Shown here piece by piece: positions 14,596 through 22,840 of a stretch of 39,816 bases of DNA. The notes beneath the pieces were generated by a model. It worked only from the letters and a program-made list of their open reading frames with translations. It ran no database searches and was not told where the DNA came from. The translations under genes were made by a program, and so were the position numbers. The stretch comes from UBA4719 sp035654835 (GTDB lineage: Bacteria; Actinomycetota; Actinomycetes; Actinomycetales; Dermatophilaceae): the NCBI GenBank assembly GCA_035654835.1, contig DASRVZ010000045.1, positions 1-39,816 on the forward strand, written 5' to 3'. Numbering within the stretch: the stretch's first letter is position 1; the number at the start of each line of letters is the position of its first letter.

Positions 14596-15477
14596 CCATG
14601 CGACGGCCATCAGCAGCCCCAGGCACGACAGCAGCGCGACCGCCAGCACCGAGTATGCCGAGGCCACTGCGGCATTGATCCCCCCGGCGCGAATCACCAG
14701 GCCCAGCACCATCTCGGCTGCGAACAGCGTTCCGATGACGATGCCCCACTTGCGTAACCGCTCAGTCCGCGCGGCCATCACCGCCGTGGTGATGACGAGT
14801 ACCGCCCCAAGGCCCGCCAGCCCCAGCCGCAGCGCCTGCAACCACGGATGAAGGTCGGTGTCGATCAGCTGCCAGATCGGCCAGCCCATGCACCGGGTGT
14901 ACGACAACGGACCTGCCGCGAATATCCCGGTGTCGTGCATCACGACCAGCACGATGACGCTCATCGCTGCCAGGCTCTTCACCTGCAACGGGTGCCACTC
15001 GGCCGATCGCGGCGTGCGGTCTGAGGCGGGGGAGCCCAGCACGACCGCTGCCACGCCCATCGCCGTCATCGCCGTCAGGGCGCAGAAGAGGTCGACGCCA
15101 CCCAACCACGTAGGCAGGCTGCTCAACACCACGAGTCTGCCGAAAGCGCCGGATGCCAGGGCGCCCGCGAGCGCCACCCACGGCAGGATCCGTACCCACC
15201 GATTTGGCCCCGTCAGGCGTCTGGACATCACCGCGGCGGCCAGCACCAGGGGTCCGGCGGACATGGCGACCACCCGGTGTACGAACTCGATGATCGGGCT
15301 CAGCTGCCATTGCGGGGTGATCTGGTCCGGACGGCAACCCGGCCAGGTCGGGCAGGCAGCCCCTGACCCGGTGGCACACACCACCGATCCCATTGCCACG
15401 GCCAGGAAGACGAACAACGCCGCGAGGCGGAAGACGGTCAGTACAGCAGTTGACGGAGCGGAGTCGTTCCTGGACAT
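14530..15477 (-). CDS. COX15/CtaA-like membrane protein lacking most haem-ligand histidines
   Basis: 315 aa with about eight membrane segments, as in haem A synthase. The CATGSGAACPTWPGC block and EFVHRVVA match the first half of B. subtilis CtaA, including its Cys pair and first haem-ligand His. The other three His positions appear replaced: GVDLFCAL where CtaA has LHFG, LQALRLGLAG where it has MGHRAA, and SAYSVLA where it has AHSFF. The second-half Cys pair is also missing. It may not make haem A, but may keep a structural or haem-handling role. The start has AGGAG before it. It overlaps the 2H gene tail-to-tail by 66 bases. Confidence 0.75.
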   Translation of the reverse strand: MSRNDSAPSTAVLTVFRLAALFVFLAVAMGSVVCATGSGAACPTWPGCRPDQITPQWQLSPIIEFVHRVVAMSAGPLVLAAAVMSRRLTGPNRWVRILPWVALAGALASGAFGRLVVLSSLPTWLGGVDLFCALTAMTAMGVAAVVLGSPASDRTPRSAEWHPLQVKSLAAMSVIVLVVMHDTGIFAAGPLSYTRCMGWPIWQLIDTDLHPWLQALRLGLAGLGAVLVITTAVMAARTERLRKWGIVIGTLFAAEMVLGLVIRAGGINAAVASAYSVLAVALLSCLGLLMAVAWSAQVETADTAEREPVGASPDA

Positions 15478-15553
15478 GGAGATGTCTCCTGGCGGTTATG
15501 ACGGCGGGCGGCAGGTGCCCGCCCGACACCCTACGCATTCTGATGGGCGGTGG

Positions 15554-15559
15554 CATGCT
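15554..15559 (+). promoter_or_regulatory. -10-like hexamer CATGCT of the dienelactone hydrolase gene
   Basis: CATGCT, six bases, then the ATG at 15566; no ribosome site is present. It is weaker than the TAGGCT boxes elsewhere but has the same geometry. Confidence 0.4.
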
Positions 15560-15565
15560 GACGGC

Positions 15566-16297
15566 ATGACGGACTCGGTGATCGCCACGGCGAAGCTGGA
15601 CCTGCCCGTCTATGTCGCGGCGCCTCCTGGCTCGGGTCCGTGGCCCGGCGTGGTGGTCATCCACGACGCGCTGGGCATGAGCCAGGACGTGCGCAACCAG
15701 GCTGACTGGCTTGCTGGCGAGGGGTATCTGGCTGTGGCACCGGATCTCTTCCGCGGCCGCGGCAGGGTGGCCTGCATGATCTCGGTCAGGCGCGACGCGC
15801 GCGCTCGCCGCGGAACGTCCTTCGACGACATCGAGGCCGCGCGGGCCTGGCTCGCGGCGAGGGACGACTGCACCGGTGCGATCGGGGTGATCGGCTTCTG
15901 CATGGGGGGTGGACTGGCCCTGCTGCTCGCTCCCGATCGCGGGTTCGCGGTATCCAGCGTCAACTACGGCACCGCGTCGAAGGACGCCTACGCGGCCGAT
16001 TTCCTCGAGAGGGCGTGCCCCATCGTCGGAAGCTATGGGGGCAAGGACCGGATGCTGCGCGGTGCGGCGGAACGGCTCGAGAAGATACTGACCGATGTCG
16101 GGGTCGACCACGACGTGAAGGAGTATCCCGAAGCCGGACACGAGTTCCTCAACGACCACGAGGGTGCTGGGGACAAGGCGCCCGCAGTGTTCGCTGTCAT
16201 GGGCAAGCTCATGCCCGGAAGCGGCTATCACGAGGCATCCGCACAGGACGCCCGGAGACGGATCATCGACTTCTTCAACACGTATCTGAAGTCGTAG
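15566..16297 (+). CDS. Dienelactone hydrolase family protein
   Basis: 243-aa alpha/beta hydrolase with the Cys-Asp-His triad of dienelactone hydrolases: Cys112 in GFCMGGG, Asp161 in YGGKDRM and His192 in EAGHEF. PGVVVIHDALGMSQDVRNQA is the N-terminal strand and oxyanion loop. Substrates of this family include dienelactones and other small esters or lactones; the true substrate is unknown. A long open frame continues upstream to 14858, but that part is antisense to the CtaA-like gene and is not credible. The gene is transcribed divergently from it and ends convergent, 5 bases from the YdeI-like gene. Confidence 0.88.
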   Translation: MTDSVIATAKLDLPVYVAAPPGSGPWPGVVVIHDALGMSQDVRNQADWLAGEGYLAVAPDLFRGRGRVACMISVRRDARARRGTSFDDIEAARAWLAARDDCTGAIGVIGFCMGGGLALLLAPDRGFAVSSVNYGTASKDAYAADFLERACPIVGSYGGKDRMLRGAAERLEKILTDVGVDHDVKEYPEAGHEFLNDHEGAGDKAPAVFAVMGKLMPGSGYHEASAQDARRRIIDFFNTYLKS

Positions 16298-16302
16298 GAC
16301 CC

Positions 16303-16884
16303 CTATGAATCCCGCCGCGTTCGCGCTGATGCGGCAGCTCGCCGGATCGTCTCCTCGGTCCGCGCGAGTCGGGTCGCAGGACGTTTTGCGCTGGCGATCC
16401 ACCAGAAGGCGCTCTTCTTCTCTGAAGTCGTCATAGCGTCGAAACCCTCCGTGGCGACAGGGTCGACAGCCAGGGCGGCAGCAAGATCAGGCGGTATCCA
16501 CCCGGCGTCGATGCTCTCGAGAATCGTCCAGGATCCGTCAGATCGGGCGCGGTCGACGGCTCGCAGCCCTGCCGGGGTCATCAGACCCTGCTCCACAAGC
16601 CGCGCCACGCGGCTCTTGTTCGTCTGTGACCAGGTTCCTCCCGCCCTGCGCGGCGTGAACTGCAACAGGCTCCGGCCCTCGTCCAGTCGGCGCAGGGTGC
16701 TGTCGATCCATCCGAAACACAGCGCCTCCTCGACCGCGTCATCGAGCGTGAGCGGCTGCGGACCGGCACTCTTGTGGTGCAGAACCAGCCAGACACCTGG
16801 ACTCGTGTCGTGGTGTTCCGTGAGCCACCGGCGCCACCCAGCCCGATCGGCCGGTTCAAACTGCTCACGCTGTGCGACGAGCAC
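16303..16884 (-). CDS. YdeI/OmdA-like protein (bacteriocin-protection family)
   Basis: 193 aa. WRRWLTEHHDTSPGVWLVLHHK, LTLDDAVEEALCFGWIDST, FTPRRAGGTWSQTNKSRVARL and a Lys-rich KKSAFWWIASAKRPATRLAR end are the blocks of the YdeI/OmpD-associated family. The biochemical role is not established; family annotation mentions bacteriocin protection. The start is a GTG at 16884 because AGGAGGAG lies directly upstream on the minus strand; an in-frame ATG at 16905 is possible. It is downstream of the spermidine-synthase-like gene by 50 bases on the same strand and could share its transcript. Confidence 0.8.
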   Translation of the reverse strand: MLVAQREQFEPADRAGWRRWLTEHHDTSPGVWLVLHHKSAGPQPLTLDDAVEEALCFGWIDSTLRRLDEGRSLLQFTPRRAGGTWSQTNKSRVARLVEQGLMTPAGLRAVDRARSDGSWTILESIDAGWIPPDLAAALAVDPVATEGFDAMTTSEKKSAFWWIASAKRPATRLARTEETIRRAAASARTRRDS

Positions 16885-16934
16885 GGTGACTCCTCCTACA
16901 GCCATCCTCGCCCACGGGGGACCTTGCTGTCCGC

Positions 16935-17756
16935 TCAGCGGACGCGCCACCCCTTGACCGGTGGGGGCGGCGGCGACGGTGCGCAGTCTGCCGTGGTGAA
17001 TGCCGCCGCCCCGGCGAACTGCCTGGCCAGCTGGGCCTCGTCGCGCAGCCCGGTCGGGAACGACGACTTGGCGACCTGCCGGCGAAGGGCCGGGAGGTCC
17101 AGCGGGTTGCGTGAGGCCACCGCCACGGTGTTGCCGAAGCGCTTGCCCTTGAGCACCTCGTGCGTGCCGATCAGGGCCACATGCCCGAAGACGGTGACCA
17201 GCCCGGCATACACGCGTCGCAGGTAGGCCTTGTTGGGCTCGTCGGCGACGTTGAGCAGGAACGTTCCGCTCGGGCGAAGCACGCGGGAGACGTTGGTCAA
17301 AAACTCCACCGTGCCGAGCTCACTGGGCACCCTGCCGGCGGCGTAGGCATCGAGCACCACCACGTCGGCGCTGCCATCGGCAAGCTGGCTGATCCCGGTC
17401 AGTCCGTCCACCGGGCGTACCCGGATCCGGTGCTGGCGCGGCAATGGCAGCTCACGGCGGACCAGCTCGGTCAGCTCGGCGTTCGGCTCGAGGACGATCT
17501 GTGGCGACCCGGGGCGCTCGGCGTTGACGTATCGGGCCAGCGTCAGCCCGGCGCCACCGATGTGGGTGATCGCGAGCGGACCGGCCGGGAGCGTGTCGAT
17601 GACCGCGGCGAAGTGGGCGATGTACTCGAAGCCAAGGTTGCCGGGATCTGCCAGGTCGACGTGCGACTGGGGGCTGCCGTCCATCATCACCGTCACGCCA
17701 CCCCTGCCGTCCTCGTCGGGCACGAGTGCGATCCGCCCATCCTGGTCCTCTTCCAC
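16935..17756 (-). CDS. Spermidine-synthase-like methyltransferase-fold protein
   Basis: 273 aa with a Rossmann fold of the polyamine synthase type: AITHIGGAGLTLARYV is the nucleotide-binding loop, IVLEPNAEL the acidic strand end, ADVVVLDAYAAGRVPSEL the catalytic-region loop and VLRPSGTFLLNVAD a later strand. Actinobacteria carry many such proteins without proof of polyamine synthesis, and the usual HPE/DGG blocks are not clear, so the reaction is open. The GTG start at 17756 follows a TAGGCT hexamer by 7 bases. Much longer open frame upstream runs antisense through the hydrolase and is rejected. Confidence 0.75.
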   Translation of the reverse strand: MEEDQDGRIALVPDEDGRGGVTVMMDGSPQSHVDLADPGNLGFEYIAHFAAVIDTLPAGPLAITHIGGAGLTLARYVNAERPGSPQIVLEPNAELTELVRRELPLPRQHRIRVRPVDGLTGISQLADGSADVVVLDAYAAGRVPSELGTVEFLTNVSRVLRPSGTFLLNVADEPNKAYLRRVYAGLVTVFGHVALIGTHEVLKGKRFGNTVAVASRNPLDLPALRRQVAKSSFPTGLRDEAQLARQFAGAAAFTTADCAPSPPPPPVKGWRVR

Positions 17757-17795
17757 GTCGGCCAGCCTAGGCGGAACCCTGCGATACTTCTGTCC
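17757..17795. promoter_or_regulatory. 39-bp divergent promoter with two leaderless starts
   Basis: On the minus strand TAGGCT (17764-17769) lies 7 bases before the GTG at 17756. On the plus strand GATACT (17783-17788) lies 7 bases before the GTG at 17796. The whole space between two start codons is 39 bases, so both promoters must overlap and RNA polymerase could hardly occupy both at once. Confidence 0.55.
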
Positions 17796-18653
17796 GTGAC
17801 TGACCCACTCGTCCCAGTGACTGGCCCCCTCGGTTTGGACAAGCTCCGTGTTCACGAGCTCGGACGTGCGGACGGCCCGACCCTGGTGCTGCTGCACGGT
17901 TTCACCGACTCGGGGCTGTGCTGGCCGGATGCGGTGCGTCGCTGGTGTCACGACTACCGCATCGTCGCGCCAGACGCGCGCGGACACGGCGAATCGCCCC
18001 GCTTCGACCCGGCCACGAGCGGGAGCAATCGGTCCGACGTCATGGTTGCCGACGTGGTCTCCCTCCTGGAAGCACTCACCCGCGAGAGCGACGAGCTGCC
18101 GCTGCTGATCGGTCACTCCATGGGGGCGGGCATCGCCGCCATCGTTCTCGCGTCCCGACCTGAACTCGTCTGCGCAGGCGTGTTGGAGGACCCGCCGTGG
18201 TTCACCCGGCCACCCGGAGATGACCGCGGGCGAGAGGAGGACACGACCCAGCAGTGGGTCCAGGGCTTCCTCGACGACCTCGACGGGGCTGTGGCCAGGG
18301 GCCGGGTCGAGCAACCACTGTGGCCCGAGATCGAGCTGCGGCCATGGGGATTGGCCAAGGCCCAGCTCGACCCGTCGCTGACCGATCCGGAGCAGATCGT
18401 CCGGCAGACACCGTGGATCGACGTGGCGGCGGCCATCACCCGGCCAACGCTCCTGATCACCGGCGGCAGGGACGACGAGGTCATCGTCGGGCCCCTTTCA
18501 AGACAACGCCTGGCAGAGCTCGGCAACCCCCACATCGAGGGTGCGGTCGTGCCGGGGGCTGGGCACACCGTGCGACGGGACTGCACCGACGCATTCCACC
18601 GGATCGCGGACCCCTGGATCAGGGAGTCGCTCAGGGGCGAAGCATCGTCTTGA
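17796..18653 (+). CDS. Alpha/beta hydrolase
   Basis: 285 aa, cytoplasmic. LVLLHGFTDSGLCW is the oxyanion loop, APDARGHGESPRF the family strand, and LIGHSMGAGIA holds nucleophile Ser108. ITGGRDDEV gives the acid and VPGAGHTVRRD the His. The lid region (about 140-210) is long and acidic. Such proteins are esterases, lipases or haloperoxidase-like enzymes; no specific substrate can be named. The last 23 bases overlap the 3' end of the alcohol dehydrogenase gene on the other strand. Confidence 0.9.
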   Translation: MTDPLVPVTGPLGLDKLRVHELGRADGPTLVLLHGFTDSGLCWPDAVRRWCHDYRIVAPDARGHGESPRFDPATSGSNRSDVMVADVVSLLEALTRESDELPLLIGHSMGAGIAAIVLASRPELVCAGVLEDPPWFTRPPGDDRGREEDTTQQWVQGFLDDLDGAVARGRVEQPLWPEIELRPWGLAKAQLDPSLTDPEQIVRQTPWIDVAAAITRPTLLITGGRDDEVIVGPLSRQRLAELGNPHIEGAVVPGAGHTVRRDCTDAFHRIADPWIRESLRGEASS

Positions 18654-19677
18654 TGGCGCGCCGCTCATCCATGGCGGCGAAGCCCTCGGCCACCTGACCC
18701 AGCGGCAGGTCGAGGTCGAAAACCAGACCCGGGTTGATCGCGCCGGACAGCACGCCGTCGCGCAGCGATGGGAGGTATTGGCGCACCGGGGCCACACCAC
18801 CGGCGACGCCGACGTTGCGGGAGAACATCGTGCGCACCGGCAGCTCAACCCCATGAGGCACGCCGACGTAGCCGACGGTCGCGCCCGGGCGGGCAACAGC
18901 GACAGCGGTATTCATCGCCTGGCCGGTGCCGACGCACTCGAGCACAGCGTCGGCACCGATGCCGTTGGTGAGTGCGAGGACCGCAGCCTCAGCTGCCTCA
19001 CCGCGTTCAGCGATGACGTCGGTAGCACCGAAGGACCGGGCGACCTGCTGCCGGGTCTCGTGACGGGACATCGCCACGACCCGCTCGGCCCCCATCCTCG
19101 AGGCGGCAAGAACGGCCGACAGCCCCACGGCGCCATCGCCGACCACCACGACGGTGTCGCCCTCCTGGACGCCTGCGGCCATGGCCGCGTGCCAGCCGGT
19201 GCCCATCACGTCGGACAAGGCAAGAAGCGACGGAACCATTGCTGCGTCAGGGATTTCGCGCGTTGAGACAAGAGTGCCGTCAGCCAGGGGGACACGAACG
19301 TACTCACCCTGGCCGCCGTCGGCCATCAGCCCGTCGCGGTCGGGCCCGCCCCAGAACCCACCCGTCGAACAGGCAGACTGGATCCCGACCCTGCAGTGGG
19401 CGCACGTGTTGTCGGAGTACATGAACGGCGCGATGACGAAGTCACCCGTGCGTAGCGATCGGACTTCCGAGCCGACCTCTTCGACGATGCCCACGAACTC
19501 ATGGCCGATCCGGAACGGGTGCTTGACGGGGTTGACTCCGCGGTAGTACCAGAGGTCCGAGCCGCAGACACACGCGGCGACAACCTTGACGACTGCGTCG
19601 GCCGGCTTCTGGATGCCGGGGTCCGGCTGGTCTTCGAGCCGGACGTCGCGGGCAGCGTAGATCGTGGTTGCCTTCAT
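18631..19677 (-). CDS. Zinc-dependent alcohol dehydrogenase (MDR superfamily)
   Basis: 348 aa. VCGSDLWYYRG carries the first catalytic-zinc Cys, GHEFVGIVEEVG the second zinc His-Glu pair, and CAHCRVGIQSAC the structural-zinc Cys set. VVVVGDGAVGLSAVLAASRM is the NAD(P)-binding loop. Substrate is unknown; the sequence resembles threonine/glutathione-independent alcohol dehydrogenases of actinobacteria. The start at ATG 19677 is chosen because TAGGGT lies 7 bases upstream and no ribosome site is present. It is divergent from the SCP2-like gene across 54 bases. Confidence 0.9.
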   Translation of the reverse strand: MKATTIYAARDVRLEDQPDPGIQKPADAVVKVVAACVCGSDLWYYRGVNPVKHPFRIGHEFVGIVEEVGSEVRSLRTGDFVIAPFMYSDNTCAHCRVGIQSACSTGGFWGGPDRDGLMADGGQGEYVRVPLADGTLVSTREIPDAAMVPSLLALSDVMGTGWHAAMAAGVQEGDTVVVVGDGAVGLSAVLAASRMGAERVVAMSRHETRQQVARSFGATDVIAERGEAAEAAVLALTNGIGADAVLECVGTGQAMNTAVAVARPGATVGYVGVPHGVELPVRTMFSRNVGVAGGVAPVRQYLPSLRDGVLSGAINPGLVFDLDLPLGQVAEGFAAMDERRAIKTMLRP

Positions 19678-19684
19678 GGGCCCA

Positions 19685-19690
19685 ACCCTA
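19685..19690 (-). promoter_or_regulatory. -10 hexamer TAGGGT of the alcohol dehydrogenase gene
   Basis: Read on the minus strand, TAGGGT is followed by 7 bases and the ATG; leaderless geometry. Confidence 0.5.
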
Positions 19691-19731
19691 GGTCGGGCCA
19701 AGGGGGCGAGGGGAACTGCAGGGATGCCACC

Positions 19732-20124
19732 ATGGACGACATGCCACCCCGCCGCCGCATCCCGCAGGCTGAGGGTCTGCTGGCACTTCGGATCTGGCGT
19801 GCGGACCCGTCGGAGGCGCCGCGGACAACGGTGGCCACGGCAGTCCGCTTCACCCTTGAGGAGCTGGAGTCACGCGCGCCGGGGCGAACGCTGGAGGTCC
19901 GCGTCCCGCCATACGGTGCGGTGCAATGCGTGGAAGGACCGAGGCACACCCGTGGCACCCCACCGAATGTGATCGAGACGGACGCCCAGACGTGGCTGGA
20001 TCTGGTGACGGGACAGGCCAATTGGGTCGATGCCGTGTTGGCCGGCACCGTGCGGGCGAGCGGCCTGCGGGCGACGTTGGCAGACTATCTGCCGCTCGAC
20101 GATCCGCCGCTCCTTCCCGACTAG
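19732..20124 (+). CDS. SCP2-like sterol carrier family protein
   Basis: 130 aa. VRVPPYGAVQCVEGPRHTRG and TPPNVIETDAQTWLDLVTG, then RASGLRATLADYLPL, match the small SCP2-fold proteins that actinobacteria keep just upstream of purF (for example the gene before purF in M. tuberculosis, from memory). The SCP2 fold binds lipids in other proteins, but no function is proven for this group. An ATG nine bases later (19741) is an alternative start. Its TAG stop lies inside the -10 hexamer of the next gene. Confidence 0.8.
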   Translation: MDDMPPRRRIPQAEGLLALRIWRADPSEAPRTTVATAVRFTLEELESRAPGRTLEVRVPPYGAVQCVEGPRHTRGTPPNVIETDAQTWLDLVTGQANWVDAVLAGTVRASGLRATLADYLPLDDPPLLPD

Positions 20125-20127
20125 GCT
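20122..20127 (+). promoter_or_regulatory. -10 hexamer TAGGCT of the LLM oxidoreductase gene
   Basis: TAGGCT, six bases, then ATG at 20134. Its first three bases are the TAG stop codon of the preceding gene. Confidence 0.6.
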
Positions 20128-20133
20128 CCAGGC

Positions 20134-21006
20134 ATGCGCTTTGGACTGACGATCCTGCCCGAGCACCGCTGGTTGGACGCTGCTCCGATGTGGCTCCGGG
20201 CCGAGGAGCTCGGGTTCGACCACGCGTGGACCTATGACCATCTCGTCTGGGGCGGGTTGCCTGACTCTCCGTGGTACGGCACCACCCCCACCCTGACCGC
20301 AGCCGCCATGGTCACCTCGAGGATCCGGCTGGGCACGTTCGTCACGTCGCCGAACTACCGCCACCCCGTGGCGTTCATGCGCGATCTGTTGGCCCTGGAC
20401 GACATCTCGGGCGGCCGGTTGATCTGCGGCATCGGCGCCGGGGGTGACATCGACAGCGGAATCCTGGGCGGTGATCCGTTGACGCCCAAGGAGCGCGTCG
20501 ACCGGCTCTACGAGTTCACCGGGCTGCTCGACCAGCTGCTTACGCGGGACCATGTCTCCCACCGCGGCACGTACTTCTCCGCAGATGACGCCCGCACGCT
20601 GCCCGGCCCGGTCCAGCAACCAAGGATCCCGTTCGTCATTGCTGCCAACGGTCCTCGCACGCTGCGCCTTGCCGTCGAGCATGGCTCGGGCTGGGTCACG
20701 ACCGGCCCCACGGTGGACACGATGGACGAGTGGTGGGCCGCGCTGAACGGACTTTGCGAGCGGCTGGACGAGGGGCTGGCGAAGGCTGGACGTGACCCAG
20801 CGACGTTCGAGCGGCACCTCAGCTTCGACTCGTCACCGCAGTTCGCCCTCTCGAGCGTCGGGACGTTCGAGGAGATGACCGGTCGCGCGAGGGAGCTGGG
20901 CTTCACCGATGTCATCACTCACTGGCCACGACCGGATGGCCCGTATGCCGGTGACGTCAGCGTGTTGGAGTCCGTCGCCTCCGACGTGCTCCCCGGGCTT
21001 CGCTGA
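20134..21006 (+). CDS. LLM-class flavin-dependent oxidoreductase
   Basis: 290-aa luciferase-like monooxygenase fold, probably using F420 or FMN. RFGLTILPEHRWLDAAPMWL, DHAWTYDHLVWGG, RIRLGTFVTSPNYRHPVAFM and DDISGGRLICGIGAGGD are typical blocks of the family. F420 is usual for actinobacterial members, but the cofactor cannot be proven here. The substrate is unknown. It overlaps the next small membrane-protein gene by one base (TGATG). Confidence 0.88.
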   Translation: MRFGLTILPEHRWLDAAPMWLRAEELGFDHAWTYDHLVWGGLPDSPWYGTTPTLTAAAMVTSRIRLGTFVTSPNYRHPVAFMRDLLALDDISGGRLICGIGAGGDIDSGILGGDPLTPKERVDRLYEFTGLLDQLLTRDHVSHRGTYFSADDARTLPGPVQQPRIPFVIAANGPRTLRLAVEHGSGWVTTGPTVDTMDEWWAALNGLCERLDEGLAKAGRDPATFERHLSFDSSPQFALSSVGTFEEMTGRARELGFTDVITHWPRPDGPYAGDVSVLESVASDVLPGLR

Positions 21007-21209
21007 TGAGCCGGCAGCCCAGATTCACATCGTTCCTGGTCACGGGCGGCATCTTCGGCCTGCTCATCGGCCTAGTCCTCAGCCTGGTCGGCCACCCGGA
21101 CACCCGCTATGACTTGGCGACCGCGCTGGGCTTTCTGGGGCTGATCTGTGCCTTGCTTGGCGTGCTGGTCGGGGGCCTCATCGCGGTCCTGCTCGACCGG
21201 CGTTCCTGA
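21006..21209 (+). CDS. Small two-helix membrane protein
   Basis: 67 aa. Two hydrophobic segments (FLVTGGIFGLLIGLVLSLVG and ALGFLGLICALLGVLVGGLI) are joined by a short polar loop (HPDTRYDL), with basic ends (MSRQPR and LDRRS), so both ends probably face the cytoplasm. Small proteins of this shape occur before purF in related actinobacteria. Function unknown. The ATG shares a base with the LLM gene stop (TGATG), implying coupled translation. Confidence 0.8.
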   Translation: MSRQPRFTSFLVTGGIFGLLIGLVLSLVGHPDTRYDLATALGFLGLICALLGVLVGGLIAVLLDRRS

Positions 21210-21232
21210 ACTGACGGGTCCACCGGCTGTGG

Positions 21233-21238
21233 GAGACT
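21233..21238 (+). promoter_or_regulatory. -10-like hexamer GAGACT of purF
   Basis: GAGACT, seven bases, then the purF GTG; no Shine-Dalgarno. The first base departs from TANNNT, so this is a weaker case than TAGGCT. Confidence 0.4.
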
Positions 21239-21245
21239 GGGCCAC

Positions 21246-22814
21246 GTGGCACGCGGCGATGGGCGACTGACCCATGACCTTCTTCCGGGCGAGAAGGCAC
21301 CCCAGGACGCCTGTGGGGTCTTCGGAGTCTGGGCACCCGGCGAGGACGTCGCCAAGCTGACCTACTTCGGGCTCTATGCCTTGCAGCACCGCGGCCAGGA
21401 GTCGGCTGGCATCGCTGCCAGCGACGGCCGTCGGCTGTTGATCTACAAGGACATGGGTCTGGTCTCGCAGGTCTTCGACGAGGCCAGCCTGCGCTCGCTG
21501 AAGGGCCATCTGGCCATTGGCCACTGCCGCTACTCCACGACCGGTGGCAGCAACTGGGAGAACGCCCAGCCAACTCTTGGCGGCACCGACGACTCCACCG
21601 TCGCCCTGGCCCACAACGGCAACCTCACCAACGCGGCCGAGCTGCGCGACCTGCTGCTCGAGCGTCATGGCGACGCGTATGCGGGCCAGCTCGGCGGCGA
21701 GCTGCATCGTGGCAACACCACCGATACCGCGCTGGTGACGGCCCTGCTCGCCGACGACCCGGACCGCACTCTCGAGGCCACCGCCATGGATGTGCTGCCC
21801 AGGCTCAAGGGCGCCTTTAGCTTCGTCTTCATGGACGAGACGACCCTCTATGCCGCCCGCGATCCTCAGGGCATCCGCCCCCTTGTCCTCGGTCGCCTCG
21901 AGCGAGGCTGGGTCGTGGCCAGCGAGTCCGCGGCGCTCGCGACCGTCGGTGCCAGCGTGATCCGTGAGGTCGAGCCGGGTGAGTTCATCGTCATCGACGA
22001 GGAGGGTCTGCGTTCCCACCGCTTTGCCGAGGCCGATCCCAAGGGTTGCGTGTTCGAGTACGTCTATCTTGCGCGTCCCGACGCGACCATCTCCGGACGG
22101 TCGGTTCACGAGGCCCGGGTTGAGATGGGGCGGCGTCTGGCCGCGGAGCACCCGGTCGAGGCCGACCTTGTCATCCCCGTGCCCGAGTCCGGCACGCCCG
22201 CGGCGATCGGCTACGCCGAGGCCAGCGGCATCCCCTACGGGCAGGGCTTCGTCAAGAACTCCTACGTCGGGCGGACCTTCATCCAGCCGAGCCAGACGTT
22301 GCGTCAGCTGGGCATCCGCTTGAAGCTCAACCCCCTCGAGACCGTCATCCGCGGCAAGCGACTGGTCGTCGTCGACGACTCGATCGTGCGTGGCAACACC
22401 CAGCGCGCCCAGATCCGGATGCTGCGGGAGGCCGGAGCGGCCGAGATCCACGTGCGCATCTCCAGTCCGCCGGTGCAGTGGCCCTGCTTCTACGGGATCG
22501 ATTTCGCGACCCGCGCCGAGCTGATAGCCACCGGCCTCAAGGTTGAGGAGATTCGCGCCAGCATCGGCGCCGACAGCCTGGGCTATATCAGCGAAGGCGC
22601 GATGATCGAGGCGACGGGGCAACCGCGCGACCGGCTGTGTACGGCCTGTTTCACCGGCCAGTACCCGATTGCGCTGCCGGACTCGAGCCTGTTCGGCAGG
22701 CAGTTCCTCGAGGCGCTGCCAGGTCTCGACAGTCCGATACCAGGACGCCACGACGCCGAGGGTGTCGGCACCGGTGTCTCCGGTGGCGCGGCCGATGCGC
22801 TCACCCGTCCCTGA
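21246..22814 (+). CDS. purF: Amidophosphoribosyltransferase
   Basis: Commits PRPP to purine synthesis by making phosphoribosylamine with glutamine as nitrogen donor. It is 522 aa. The N-terminal nucleophile is Cys23 in QDACGVFG, so a 22-residue propeptide must be removed, as in the B. subtilis type. The [4Fe-4S] cysteines are visible in KGCVFEYVY, WPCFYGIDF and RLCTACFTG. VVVDDSIVRGNT is the PRPP site. Start GTG at 21246 is favoured by the -10-like hexamer and by the propeptide length. It is followed after 26 bases by purM. Confidence 0.96.
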   Translation: MARGDGRLTHDLLPGEKAPQDACGVFGVWAPGEDVAKLTYFGLYALQHRGQESAGIAASDGRRLLIYKDMGLVSQVFDEASLRSLKGHLAIGHCRYSTTGGSNWENAQPTLGGTDDSTVALAHNGNLTNAAELRDLLLERHGDAYAGQLGGELHRGNTTDTALVTALLADDPDRTLEATAMDVLPRLKGAFSFVFMDETTLYAARDPQGIRPLVLGRLERGWVVASESAALATVGASVIREVEPGEFIVIDEEGLRSHRFAEADPKGCVFEYVYLARPDATISGRSVHEARVEMGRRLAAEHPVEADLVIPVPESGTPAAIGYAEASGIPYGQGFVKNSYVGRTFIQPSQTLRQLGIRLKLNPLETVIRGKRLVVVDDSIVRGNTQRAQIRMLREAGAAEIHVRISSPPVQWPCFYGIDFATRAELIATGLKVEEIRASIGADSLGYISEGAMIEATGQPRDRLCTACFTGQYPIALPDSSLFGRQFLEALPGLDSPIPGRHDAEGVGTGVSGGAADALTRP

Positions 22815-22840
22815 GTCCGCAAGCCAAGGGAGACAGAGCC

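Noticed and set aside
14858..15565. N-terminal extension of the dienelactone hydrolase frame
   Set aside because: It is antisense to the CtaA-like gene; the hydrolase fold starts at 15566, just after a -10-like box.
14762..16402. 546-codon minus-strand open frame over the CtaA-like and dienelactone hydrolase genes
   Set aside because: It overlaps two recognised genes in other frames and has no domain.
17757..18314. N-terminal extension of the spermidine-synthase-like frame
   Set aside because: It runs antisense through the alpha/beta hydrolase, while TAGGCT plus GTG at 17756 gives a good start.
21072..22751. 559-codon minus-strand open frame over purF
   Set aside because: Antisense shadow of an intact purF with all catalytic residues.
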